DNA of 64,000 nucleotides. Source: JBBPZA01 sp963728925 (lineage in GTDB: Bacteria > Actinomycetota > Thermoleophilia > Solirubrobacterales > Solirubrobacteraceae). Both the position numbers and the translations under genes were made by a program. Shown here one piece after another: positions 55,342 to 63,743 of this stretch (positions are counted from its first letter, which is position 1; each line of letters opens with the position of its first letter). The notes under the pieces were generated by a model. That model saw nothing but the letters and a program-made list of their open reading frames with translations, did not search any database and was not told the DNA's origin. Location of the stretch: positions 447,592-511,591 of the forward strand of contig CAVSMB010000029.1 of assembly GCA_963728925.1 (NCBI GenBank), written 5' to 3'.

Positions 55342-56174
55342 CGGAGGCCGGCGAGGCGGGTGCCCAGCCCACGCTGACCCCGCGCGAGGCGATCGACGCG
55401 GCGCACGTGCGCGCGCCGACCCGCGGAAACCGCCGCCTGGAGCGCCTGCTCGAGGCGGTCGACGCCGATCCCCAGGTCAAGGCGTGGTGGCACGCCTCGG
55501 CGGTCAACGCCACGCGGCGCCTCGGGATGTCCGACCACTCGTGGGTGCACATCCAGATCGTCGTGAACATCGGCCTGCGCCTGGCGCGGCTGCTCTTCCG
55601 CCGCGGCGTGACGCCGAGCATCGTCGCCGACCACGGCATGAGCGAGCGCGACGCGGAGGTGGTGGTTGTCGCGGGCGCGCTGCTGCACTGCGTCGGGATG
55701 TCGGTCCACCGCTCGGACCACGAGGAGTTCAGCCTCTTCCTCGCCGCCGACAAGCTGCCGTCGCTGCTGGCCGGCATCTACGAGGAGCCCGAGCGGACGA
55801 TCGTGGTCTCCGAGGCCCTGCACGCGATCATCGGGCATCGCCGCCGCGGTGAGCCGTTCACGGTGGAGGCGGCCATCGTCCGCGTCGCCGACGCGCTCGA
55901 CATGGCCAAGGGCCGCTCGCGCGTGCCCTTCGAGGCCGGCCGCCTCAACATCCACTCGCTGTCGGCCTACGCCGTCGACGAGGTGACGCTCTCGCCCGGC
56001 CGCGAGAAGGCCGTCCGCGTCGAGATCGCGATGTCCAACAGCGCCGGGATCTTCCAGGTCGACGAGCTGCTCGCGACCAAGCTGCGCGGCTCGCCGCTCG
56101 AGGAGCACGTCGAGGTCATCGCCCGCATCGACGCCGAGCACGAGAAGCGCCTGATCCCCGTCTTCCGGCTCTGA
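55338..56174 (+). CDS. HD-superfamily-like protein in the polyphosphate operon
   Basis: A 278-aa protein. LGMSDHSWVHIQIVVNIGLR and GALLHCVGMSVHRSDHEEFS resemble the HD hydrolase fold, later ALHAIIGHRRRGEPFTVEAA and VRVADALDMAKGRSRVPFEA supply the final HD-type helices with VADALDM. The central pair that is normally His-Asp reads His-Cys (LLHCVG). An archaeal-type HD family with a C-terminal alpha/beta domain (VRVEIAMSNSAGIFQVDELL) is the best match. It is coupled to ppk1 by a GTGA overlap, so a role in polyphosphate or nucleotide signalling is likely but unproven. Confidence 0.75.
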   Translation: MTEAGEAGAQPTLTPREAIDAAHVRAPTRGNRRLERLLEAVDADPQVKAWWHASAVNATRRLGMSDHSWVHIQIVVNIGLRLARLLFRRGVTPSIVADHGMSERDAEVVVVAGALLHCVGMSVHRSDHEEFSLFLAADKLPSLLAGIYEEPERTIVVSEALHAIIGHRRRGEPFTVEAAIVRVADALDMAKGRSRVPFEAGRLNIHSLSAYAVDEVTLSPGREKAVRVEIAMSNSAGIFQVDELLATKLRGSPLEEHVEVIARIDAEHEKRLIPVFRL

Positions 56175-56190
56175 CGAGCCCCCGACCCCG

Positions 56191-57438
56191 TCAGGTTACG
56201 CCGGCAGCGGGAACGCGAGGCGCGAGCAGGCGCTCCAGGGCGTCGGCGCCGGCGGGCGCCCCACCGGCAGCGGCAAAGGCGGCCGCGACGCGCCGAGCGC
56301 CCGCTCCCATTCCCATCGCTGCGATCACGCTGGTGCGCAGGCGGTCAGGACGCAGCCGGCGGGCGTTCAGCCGGGTCCCCGCGCCGGCGACGGCGACCCG
56401 ACGAGCCACCTCGAGCTGGTCGCGTCCGAAGGGCACCGCGCAGACCGGAACGCCGGCGGCGAGCGCCTTCTGCGTGGCGCCCATCCCGCCGTGGGTGATC
56501 GCGCAGACCGAACGCGCCAGGATCGGGCCGTGAGGTACGAAGGGCAGGACGTGCGCGTTGGGTCTGGGAGTGAAGGCTCCCGGCTCGGCGGAGGGGAGCG
56601 TGGCCACGACATGCACGGGCTCGTCGGCCAGCGCCTCGAGTGCCGTGGCGACGAGCCGGCCGTCGTCCTGGAACTCGGAGGAGGTGGTCACGAGCACGAT
56701 CGGCCGTTCGATCTCCGCGAGCCACGCGGGCGGGTCCTGCGGCGGATCCCAGGTCCCCGGGCCGATCATCCGGATATTCGCCGGCCAATCCGTCCGGGGA
56801 TATTCGAACGGCTCGGCGGTGAGGTACAGGAGCGCAGGAGGACGGGTGAAGAGCTCCCCGGCGCCGGTGAGCGGAGCCAGTCCGAGCCCGGCGCGCACGC
56901 CGTTCAGCTCCGGCAACATGGCCCGCTCGATGGAACCGATCACCAGCGGCCGCAACGCCCGGTCTCGCAGCCGTCCCACGGTTCCACGGGCGGGCGGGAG
57001 GCCCGGGCCGAAGGGCGGGACGTCGGGAGATGGAAGCGGAATCGGGTACGGAAGCCAGCTCGCCCATGGACCGCCCCACGCCTCCGCGGCGGCGAGCGCA
57101 CCCCACGTCTGCCCGTCGACGAGGACGAGGTCGGGTCGTTCGTCGGCGATCGCGGTGCGGAGGTCCGGGACCTCGTGCCCGGCCCGCCGCGTGAACTCGA
57201 CGACGGCGCGCTTGATCGCACCCTGAGGCGTCCGGGCCCGGTAGTCGTCGAGCCTCATCGCCTCGATCGCCGGCGCGATCGGCGCCGCGTCGAACCCTCG
57301 GGCGCGCATCGCCTCGACCTGGGAGGCCAGCGTGCGCAGGGCGACGTCGTGCCCGCGGCGGTGGAGCTCGTCGAGGGTCGGCGTGATCGGATAGAGGTGC
57401 CCGCGGCCCGGCGAGGTGTAAGCGAGGACCTTGGTCAT
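56191..57438 (-). CDS. MGT/UGT-type glycosyltransferase
   Basis: A 415-aa GT-B glycosyltransferase (GT1). VLAYTSPGRGHLYPITPTLD is the acceptor-side start; the donor-binding HVLPFVPHGPILARSVCAIT, HGGMGATQKALAAGVPVCAV and PFGRDQLEVARRVAVAGAG resemble the UGT signature. Macrolide and antibiotic glycosyltransferases share this layout. It is coupled (ATGA) to the TetR gene upstream, so it is probably an inducible drug-modifying or secondary-metabolite enzyme; the acceptor is unknown. Confidence 0.92.
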   Translation of the reverse strand: MTKVLAYTSPGRGHLYPITPTLDELHRRGHDVALRTLASQVEAMRARGFDAAPIAPAIEAMRLDDYRARTPQGAIKRAVVEFTRRAGHEVPDLRTAIADERPDLVLVDGQTWGALAAAEAWGGPWASWLPYPIPLPSPDVPPFGPGLPPARGTVGRLRDRALRPLVIGSIERAMLPELNGVRAGLGLAPLTGAGELFTRPPALLYLTAEPFEYPRTDWPANIRMIGPGTWDPPQDPPAWLAEIERPIVLVTTSSEFQDDGRLVATALEALADEPVHVVATLPSAEPGAFTPRPNAHVLPFVPHGPILARSVCAITHGGMGATQKALAAGVPVCAVPFGRDQLEVARRVAVAGAGTRLNARRLRPDRLRTSVIAAMGMGAGARRVAAAFAAAGGAPAGADALERLLAPRVPAAGVT

Positions 57439-58034
57439 TGGCTGTCCCCCAAGCCGTCGATGAGCTCGATGAGCGCGCGCTGGACCTCGACACGGCTCAA
57501 TCCCGCGTCGCGGCGCAGCAGCTTCCACGTGAAGACGTCGGTCACCGCGACGAGCTGCGCGAGCCTGCGCGCACGGCTCGCGCTCTCGCAGCGGGCGAGC
57601 TGCGGCGCGAACGTGCGCTCCACCCAGCGACGATGAAGCGCTCGGCCCTCCTGCACGATGTCGCGGATCGTCGGGCCGGAGTCCTCCGCGGCGAGCAGGC
57701 GCAGGACGCGTTGCCCCATCGCCTCATAGTGGTCGAGGAGGTTGGCGACGGCGCCGGTCACGTCGCCCACGGGCGCCTCGTCGCGCTGGCGCCGGACCCG
57801 CTCGGCGCCGCGCGCCGCTGCAGCAGCCACGAGCTGGTCCTTCGACCCGTAGCGCCGGATCACCGTCTGAACGCTGACCCCCGCCCGGGCCGCGACGTCG
57901 CCGAGGGACAGGCGATCCAGCGGACCGGCCCAGAACAGCTCCTCGGTGGCGTCGAGGACGCGCTCGCCGGTTGCGGCTGCCGCCTCGGCTCGAGCGATCA
58001 TGCGGTACGGCCGCCGTGCTGCCGCAGCTTTCAT
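57435..58034 (-). CDS. TetR-family repressor
   Basis: A 199-aa regulator. The N-terminal helix-turn-helix is LSLGDVAARAGVSVQTVIRR followed by YGSKDQLVAAAA; the remaining 130 residues are the helical ligand domain. It lies upstream of and overlaps the glycosyltransferase gene, so it most likely represses that gene and itself. Its promoter is the best-defined in the window. Confidence 0.93.
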   Translation of the reverse strand: MKAAAARRPYRMIARAEAAAATGERVLDATEELFWAGPLDRLSLGDVAARAGVSVQTVIRRYGSKDQLVAAAAARGAERVRRQRDEAPVGDVTGAVANLLDHYEAMGQRVLRLLAAEDSGPTIRDIVQEGRALHRRWVERTFAPQLARCESASRARRLAQLVAVTDVFTWKLLRRDAGLSRVEVQRALIELIDGLGDSQ

Positions 58035-58041
58035 GTTAGTT

Positions 58042-58071
58042 ACGTTACTGCGAAAATACTGTCCGCGTCAA
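58042..58071 (-). promoter_or_regulatory. Promoter of the TetR-glycosyltransferase operon
   Basis: On the minus strand, TTGACG (58071-58066) and TAACGT (58047-58042) are spaced by 18 nt. The -10 box ends 7 nt before the ATG, so the mRNA should be leaderless. The direct repeat GTAAC-GTAAC covers the -10 box and may be part of the operator. Confidence 0.75.
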
Positions 58072-58089
58072 CCCTGTGCGGGCTGCTCG

Positions 58090-58701
58090 TCAAGGCCGAC
58101 GCTCGCGTGGCGCGACGACGAGCTCGTCGGTCTCCTTGGACTGCTCCGCTCCCGCGCGCAGTGCGTGGGCAAGCCCGTCGCCGACGCCGCCGTCCGCCGG
58201 CAGCTCGACCTTGATCTCGATCGCCCCATCGTCGACGTGCTCGGTCTGGAGCGGTCCGAGCTTCTCGAAGAGGTCGACCACGCGGCGGTTCTCGAGCAGC
58301 ATGGTCGCCTCGAAGCGGGCAATGTCCTCCTCGCGGGCGCGGTCGGCCAGGGCGTGCAGCAGCGCGCTCGCCACGCCGCGCCCCTGCCATTCGTCGGCGA
58401 CCGCGACGGCCGCCTCGGCGACGTCGCGCTGCGTGGGCAGGCGGTGGAAGCGGGCGATGCCGATGCCGCGGCCACTCTCGAGCTCACGCGCGGCGAGCGC
58501 CTCGTGCTCGTGGTGGTCCACCTCGGTGAAGTAGTGCAGCTCGGTGTCTGAGAGGTGCTTGCGAAAGCCCATGAAGCGCTTGAAGCGAGACTCTTCGCTC
58601 CAGTGCTCGAAGGCCTCTCGAAGCTCCTCGCGGTCCTCGGGACCGACCTGGACGATCGCGACCTCGGTTCCGTCCTTCAATGTCGTGCGTCGCGGCTCCA
58701 C
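58090..58701 (-). CDS. GNAT-family acetyltransferase
   Basis: A 203-aa GNAT protein. AEAAVAVADEWQGRGVASAL is motif A with the acetyl-CoA pyrophosphate loop (WQGRGVASAL); FEATMLLENRRVVDLFEKLG is motif B. SEESRFKRFMGFRKHLSDTE is the N-terminal substrate region, as in the protein acetyltransferases of the AcuA/Pat type. The substrate is unknown. The GTG start is at 58701, 17 nt downstream of the SDR gene on the same strand. Confidence 0.9.
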   Translation of the reverse strand: MEPRRTTLKDGTEVAIVQVGPEDREELREAFEHWSEESRFKRFMGFRKHLSDTELHYFTEVDHHEHEALAARELESGRGIGIARFHRLPTQRDVAEAAVAVADEWQGRGVASALLHALADRAREEDIARFEATMLLENRRVVDLFEKLGPLQTEHVDDGAIEIKVELPADGGVGDGLAHALRAGAEQSKETDELVVAPRERRP

Positions 58702-58718
58702 GCGAGCCCGCTTCCCGC

Positions 58719-60722
58719 CTACCAGTGCACGCCGCGCATGAGGTGGGCGAGCGCGATCTGCTCGCCCGAGGCGCGCTCGGCCGGGTCCTTCTGGCCCTTG
58801 GCCGCGGCCGAGTCAGGGAACACCTTGTAGGCCATGTGGAGGATCTGGTCGACGGCCTTGGGCTGCAGGGTGTAGGCGACCTCGCCGAAGGTGCCCAGGC
58901 GCGTGTTGATGTGCTTGGGCTTGGCGCGGATCGCCTCGCAGATGAGGTCGGCCGCATCGTCTGGCGAGATCGCGGGGAACGAGTCGTACATCTTGGTCGG
59001 CGCGATCATCGGCGTGCGCACGAGCGGCATGTGGATCGTCGTGAAGGCGATGCCCTCGCCGATCACCTCGCTGGCCACCACGCGCGTCCAGGCGTCGAGC
59101 GCGGCCTTGGAGGCGACGTAGGCCGAGAAGCGCGGCGGGTTGGTCTGTGCGCCGATCGAGGACACGTTGACGACGTGACCGCCGCCCTGCTGCTTGAAGT
59201 GGGGGATGAAGCCCATCACGAGCTTGATCGCGCCGAAGTAGTTGAGCTGCATGGTGCGCTCGTAGTCGTGGAAGCGGTCGAAGCTCAGCAACACCGAGCG
59301 CCGGATCGAGCGCCCGGCGTTGTTGACGAGGACGTCCACGCGGGCGTGGTCGGAGAGGATCTCCTTGGCCACGTCATCGATCGCCTCGAGGTCGGAGAGG
59401 TCGGCCGAGTAGGCGTACGCCGTCCCGCCGACGGCCTCGATCTCCTGCTTGATCTCCTCGAGCTTGTCGAGGCTGCGCGCGACGAGCAGCGGGATGCCTC
59501 CCGCGGCGGCGACCTTATGCGCTGCGGCCTTGCCGATGCCGCTGGAGGCCCCGGTGATGACCACCGTCTTCCCGTTCACCGCGCCCTCGAAGGAGCGGTC
59601 CTTGAAGAGGTCGGGGTCGAGGTTGCGCTCCCAGTAGTCCCACAGCTTGTCCGCGTAGCCCTCGAGCTCGGGGACCTCGATCCCCGAGCCGGCCAGCGCG
59701 CGCTCGGTGTCGCGGGTGTCGAACTGGGGGATGAGGGCGATGTGCTCGAGGACGTCCTCGGGGATCCCGAAGTCCTGCAGCATCGAGCGGCGCAGCTCCT
59801 TGAGCGCAGGCAGCTGCATGGCCATCGAGAGCACGCCCTTGGGCAGCAGGTCGATGAGCCGCTTGTCGATGCGGATCACCTGCTGGGGCGCGTGGGCGGC
59901 CTTGGCGAAGGTGTTCATGACCTCGCCCGAGCGCTGGGACTTCGGGCTGGTGAGGTGGAAGGCCTGCCCGTCGAGGCCCGGCTCGTGCGCGATGTGGTCC
60001 ATCGCGCGGGCGACGTAGTCGACCGGCACGATGTTCGTGTAGCCCATCTCCGGGCCGACCAGCGGGAACCACTCGGGCAGCGTGTGGCGGAGCCGCTGGA
60101 TGACCTTGAAGAAGTAGTACGGCCCGTCGATCTTGTCCATCTCGCCGGTGCGCGAGTCGCCCACGACGACGGCCGGCCGGTAGACGCGCCAGGGCACCGT
60201 GCTCTGCGTGCGCGCGAGCTTCTCGGACTCGAACTTCGTGCGGTGGTAGGGATGGGTGAGCTTCTGGCCCTCGTCGAACATGTCCTCGCGGAACAGGCCC
60301 TTGTACGTCCCGGCCGCGGCGATCGAGGAGACGTGGTGCAGCGTGCCCACCCCGAGGTCGTTCGCCAGCGCGACGGCGTTGCGCGTGCCGCCGATGTTGA
60401 GGCGCTCGTTGCGCTCGGCGTCGGCGGCCATGTCGTAGATCGCCGCGAGGTGGAAGAAGTGGTCGACGTTGCCCCGCAGCGCGTCGCGCTGCTCGTCGGA
60501 GACGCCGAGCAGCGGCTCGGCGAGGTCACCGACGACGGGGACGATCCGCGCCCTGGCGCCGTTGGCCCCGGTGGCCGCGGTCCAGCGCTCGATGAGCTCG
60601 TCGAGCTTGTCGCGCGAGCTCTCGCGCACGAGGACGTGGATGTTCGCGTCGGGACGGGCCATCAGCCGCTCGATCAGAAAGCGACCGATGAAGCCGGTGC
60701 CGCCCGTGACGAAGTAGTTCAT
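58719..60722 (-). CDS. Two-domain SDR, fatty acyl-CoA reductase-like (AcrA1/Rv3391 type)
   Basis: A 667-aa fusion. Residues about 1-370 are an extended SDR with NYFVTGGTGFIGRFLIERL, the active YHRTK and a long substrate domain like those of fatty acyl-CoA reductases. Residues about 385-640 are a classical SDR: VVITGASSGIGKAAAHKVAA, NNAGRSIRRSV, VVNVSSIGAQTNPPRFSAYV with YVASK. This layout matches mycobacterial AcrA1 and MAR-like enzymes, which reduce acyl-CoA to fatty alcohol or take part in lipid synthesis. The role here is inferred. GGGAG precedes the ATG. Confidence 0.9.
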   Translation of the reverse strand: MNYFVTGGTGFIGRFLIERLMARPDANIHVLVRESSRDKLDELIERWTAATGANGARARIVPVVGDLAEPLLGVSDEQRDALRGNVDHFFHLAAIYDMAADAERNERLNIGGTRNAVALANDLGVGTLHHVSSIAAAGTYKGLFREDMFDEGQKLTHPYHRTKFESEKLARTQSTVPWRVYRPAVVVGDSRTGEMDKIDGPYYFFKVIQRLRHTLPEWFPLVGPEMGYTNIVPVDYVARAMDHIAHEPGLDGQAFHLTSPKSQRSGEVMNTFAKAAHAPQQVIRIDKRLIDLLPKGVLSMAMQLPALKELRRSMLQDFGIPEDVLEHIALIPQFDTRDTERALAGSGIEVPELEGYADKLWDYWERNLDPDLFKDRSFEGAVNGKTVVITGASSGIGKAAAHKVAAAGGIPLLVARSLDKLEEIKQEIEAVGGTAYAYSADLSDLEAIDDVAKEILSDHARVDVLVNNAGRSIRRSVLLSFDRFHDYERTMQLNYFGAIKLVMGFIPHFKQQGGGHVVNVSSIGAQTNPPRFSAYVASKAALDAWTRVVASEVIGEGIAFTTIHMPLVRTPMIAPTKMYDSFPAISPDDAADLICEAIRAKPKHINTRLGTFGEVAYTLQPKAVDQILHMAYKVFPDSAAAKGQKDPAERASGEQIALAHLMRGVHW

Positions 60723-60757
60723 CCACGTCTCCCTGTGCCCTCGAAGGTCGATTCCTA

Positions 60758-61534
60758 TCAGACCCCGGCGCCCGTCCCGCCGCGGCCCTCGCCGCCGGCG
60801 AAGCGCGCGGCGCCGCGGCGCGCCACCTCGAAGGTCTCATAGCCGCTGCGCGCCTCCAGGGCGAGCCCGGCCTGGACGTCGCGGCCGAGGCCCTCGTAGG
60901 CCGAGCGGCGGTCGGCCAGGATCGTCTGCTGCGGGAAGCCGGCCAGGCCCTCGGCGACCTCGAGTGAGCGCTCGAGGTGGCGGCCCGGCGCCACGACCTC
61001 GGTCAGCAGCCCGATCTCGAGCGCCTCGGGCGCCTGCACCATGCGGCCGGTGAGGATGATGTCCAGGGCGCGGCCGAGGCCGACGATGCGCGGCAGGCGC
61101 TGAGTTCCGCCGTCGATCAGCGGCACCCCCCAGCGACGCTCGGCGAACCCGAACGTCGACCCCTCCGCGGCGATGCGTAGGTCGCACCACAGCGCGAGCT
61201 CGAGCCCGCCGGCCAGGCACCAGCCGCCGATCGCGGCGATGGTCGGGCGGGGTGCGATCCGCCGCGTGAAGCCGAGCGGGCCGCCGGCGGCGGTCATCCG
61301 CGGGGCGAGGGTGTCGAGCGCCTTCAGGTCCGCCCCGGCGCAGAAGGCCTGATCGCCCGCGCCGACGAGGATCAGCACGCGCGCATCCTCATCCGCCACG
61401 AAGCGCTCGTAGGCGTTCTCGAGCGCGTCGGCCGTCGGCCCGTCCACCGCGTTGCGTCGCTCGGGGCGATCGATGGTCACGACCGCGGCGGCTCCGGCCC
61501 GCTCGTAAGTGACCTGGTCGTGCTCGACGGGCAT
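60758..61534 (-). CDS. Enoyl-CoA hydratase/isomerase family protein
   Basis: A 258-aa crotonase-fold protein. VVTIDRPERRNAVDGPTADA, VLVGAGDQAFCAGADLKAL with the first oxyanion-hole residues, and AAIGGWCLAGGLELALWCDL with the second are the family marks; FGFAERRWGVPLIDGGTQRL follows. It lies 35 nt upstream of the SDR gene on the same strand, with probable joint transcription, which supports a shared role in lipid metabolism. The exact substrate is unknown. Confidence 0.92.
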   Translation of the reverse strand: MPVEHDQVTYERAGAAAVVTIDRPERRNAVDGPTADALENAYERFVADEDARVLILVGAGDQAFCAGADLKALDTLAPRMTAAGGPLGFTRRIAPRPTIAAIGGWCLAGGLELALWCDLRIAAEGSTFGFAERRWGVPLIDGGTQRLPRIVGLGRALDIILTGRMVQAPEALEIGLLTEVVAPGRHLERSLEVAEGLAGFPQQTILADRRSAYEGLGRDVQAGLALEARSGYETFEVARRGAARFAGGEGRGGTGAGV

Positions 61535-61557
61535 CTGCGCTGATCCTGCCTTAAACG

Positions 61558-61591
61558 CCGTGACCCCGGGCAGGGAGTTCCGGGGTCACGG
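61558..61591 (-). terminator. Terminator after the small membrane-protein gene
   Basis: A perfect 12-bp stem (CCGTGACCCCGG with CCGGGGTCACGG) and a 10-nt loop, between the stop at 61679 and the enoyl-CoA hydratase start at 61534. On the minus strand it is followed by CGGCGTTTAAG. One of the strongest hairpins in the window. Confidence 0.8.
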
Positions 61592-61678
61592 TCCGAACGA
61601 GGAGGGATCTCGTTTGTGCACCGCCAGTCTTCCCCGTGGCCCGGAAGGCTGTGTGAAATGGTTGAGAAGCGCGAGCGA

Positions 61679-61948
61679 CTACCAGCCGCCGCGCCACTCG
61701 GGGCGGGTGCTGCGCGACTTGGCGGCCTTCTTGCGCGCGTCCTTGCGCTTCTCCAGGCGCCACTGCAGCGCGCTCATGAAGGCGATGAACAGCGGGAAGA
61801 ACGCGATCAGGATGAAGCCGGCGTTGGTGACGACCTTGTCGTTGGTCTCCCCGTAGAGCCCCTCGCCGTGGTCTCCGGCCAGCGCCACCGGGGCGAGGAG
61901 CGCCATGGTGACGAGGGCGAGCGAGCAAGTGAGGAGCAGGCGGCGCAT
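61679..61948 (-). CDS. Small secreted or membrane protein
   Basis: An 89-aa protein with a signal-peptide-like N terminus (RLLLTCSLALVTMALLAPVALAG), a short outer loop (DHGEGLYGETNDKVVTNAG), one membrane segment (FILIAFFPLFIAFMSALQW) and a basic cytoplasmic tail rich in Lys and Arg (RLEKRKDARKKAAKSRS). TAGAGT lies 9 nt before the ATG. I do not recognise a family; the conserved-looking short architecture and its own terminator support a real gene. Confidence 0.7.
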   Translation of the reverse strand: MRRLLLTCSLALVTMALLAPVALAGDHGEGLYGETNDKVVTNAGFILIAFFPLFIAFMSALQWRLEKRKDARKKAAKSRSTRPEWRGGW

Positions 61949-62024
61949 CGGACGAAAACTCTACTGGACGATACGCGGTCCGCCGGGGCGCCGGACCACC
62001 TGGCGCGGGCCGCTCGCCCGCCCA

Positions 62025-62323
62025 TCACGGCTGTACGTGATCGCCGACGCCGGAGGCAACGCCCTCTACACCGCGAGCGCGAGGGGCAAGGTCGGGGCGC
62101 TGACCGTGTTCCCCAACACGACGTTCCTCAGCCAGGGCCAGCGTTCGCAGTACCAGGCGGTGCCGACCGCGGTGGTGCGCGCGCCAGACGGCAGCTTCAG
62201 CGTCGGCCAGCTCACGGGCGCGCCGTTCCTGGCCGGCGCCGCGAACGTCTACAAGGTCAACCGGCGCACCGGCGCCCGACCGATCCCAAGCACGGATCGG
62301 TGCTGCGAATCCGGCTGAAGTAG
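62025..62323 (+). pseudogene. ScyD/ScyE-family beta-propeller remnant
   Basis: The frame reads RLYVIADAGGNALYTASARG, TVFPNTTFLSQGQRSQYQAV, PTAVVRAPDGSFSVGQLTGA and FLAGAANVYKVNRRTGA, which is one blade region of the ScyD/ScyE repeat family. It has no N-terminal half and no start codon. At the end, another frame gives HGSVLRIRLK, the family's usual C terminus, so a stretch before it is also missing. An ORF starting near 61905 only reads through upstream noncoding sequence. Confidence 0.65.
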
Positions 62324-62330
62324 GGGGCCC

Positions 62331-63679
62331 CTACCCCAGCCGCTTCAGGAACGGCACGACGGTCGTCAGGAACGTGTTGCGGTCGGGCGACGCCGCGAGC
62401 GGGTCGAGGTGAGCGAAGCGCGGGTCGGAGACGAGCTTGGCGCTCGGGATCCGCGACTGCTTGACGAGCGCCCGCGCGCTCGCGATCACCCTCCCCCGGC
62501 TCAGCGAGGTTTGGAACGCATAGAGCGGCACGTCGATCTGCTTGCCGTGCCAGGTCCGCAGGCCGAGGTAGTCGCTCGTCTTCGTCCGCACCAGCGACCC
62601 GGCGCCGCCGAGGTCGAGGCTCAGCCGGCGCGGCCAGTACCACTCGGCGCCGCCCGGCGCGCGCTTGCCTTCGCGGATCGGCCGGAAGGCCTCGATGAAG
62701 CCCGGCAGCGGTGTGAACTCGCCGTCCTGCCAGCTGCGCGGATCGCCGCTCGACGCGAGCCGCCCGGCGTGGATGTGGATGAGCGAGAGGAACTTCGGCG
62801 ACGTGCTCGCGTCGAAGGCGTACCCGAGCTGCCCAAGGTTGGTCGCGGGGACCGACGGCTTGAGGAACGGCGGCAGCGCGGGGAAGTCCTGGACACGGGA
62901 CTTCACATCGGGCTTGACCTTCCCGTACTGCGCGCCGAGCTCGGCGAAGATGCCGTTGATCGACGGGATCCCCGCGCCGAGGAGGTCGAGGAACGGCGAG
63001 CCCGTGTCGATCGCCTGCTTCTGCTCGGTCGCGTCGGCGACGGACAGCGTCTTGGAGCCCACGCCGGTGCCGCCGTCGATCAGCAGCATCCCGCAGAGGT
63101 CGCGGTACCCGGGCCGCCCGTTGAAGTCCCACGCCGCGTACGCGCCGACCGTCGAGGCGCCGGCGGAGTGGCCGCCGAGGATCACCTGGCGCCGGCCGCC
63201 GTCGCGGGCGGCGAGCACGACCTTGCGAAGGTCGGCGAGCTGGACGGGCAGGCCCCACTCGCGAAGGGCGCGTCCCCCTCGGTGACCTGGCGGTACTTGA
63301 AGCCGAGGTAATAGTCGAAGGCCGTGTCCGGGTTCCCCGAGAGAAACCCGCTCTGGTCCTCGAAGGCACTCTCGCGCCGGTCCATCGACCACACCTGGAG
63401 GTCCTTCACTCGCTTGACGATGTCGCGCCCGACGACGCGGAAGTTGCCCGAGCCGCCGTTGGTGCCCGGCACGAGCACGAGCACGCGCTTGGCGGTCGAG
63501 GGGCCGATCTTGCGGACCCACACGCGGTCGTAGCGCGAGGGCCCGGGGCCTGCAGCGCCCCGCAGCGAGACGTAGGGCTCCGACGACGCGCTCGCGGCCG
63601 GTGCGGCCGGGGCGAGGAGCAGCAGCGCGGCGAGGGCGGCAAGGAGGGCGACAAGCGCGGGCGACTGGCGACGGGACAT
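62331..63679 (-). pseudogene. Secreted alpha/beta hydrolase with one frameshift
   Basis: The start (63679) gives a clear signal peptide (SPALVALLAALAALLLLAPA, AAPAASA), then YVSLRGAAGPGPSRYDRVWV, LVLVPGTNGGSGNFRVVGRD and FDYYLGFKYRQVTEGDAPFA. Near 63270 the frame changes to REWGLPVQLADLRKVVLAAR and goes on through GGHSAGASTVGAYAAW (nucleophile elbow) to the end at VVPFLKRLG. Corrected, it is about 450 aa. It may be a recent pseudogene or contain one base error; all else looks functional. Confidence 0.8.
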
Positions 63680-63743
63680 CGGGCTCCCTAGGCGATCCGG
63701 GGGACCGGGCGGGGTCCTGGCTGGCCGGCCAGCCTACTGATCC

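Noticed and set aside
59915..60842. Additional open frames within and opposite the SDR gene
   Set aside because: They are Arg/Ser-rich shadows of a well-supported 667-aa protein.
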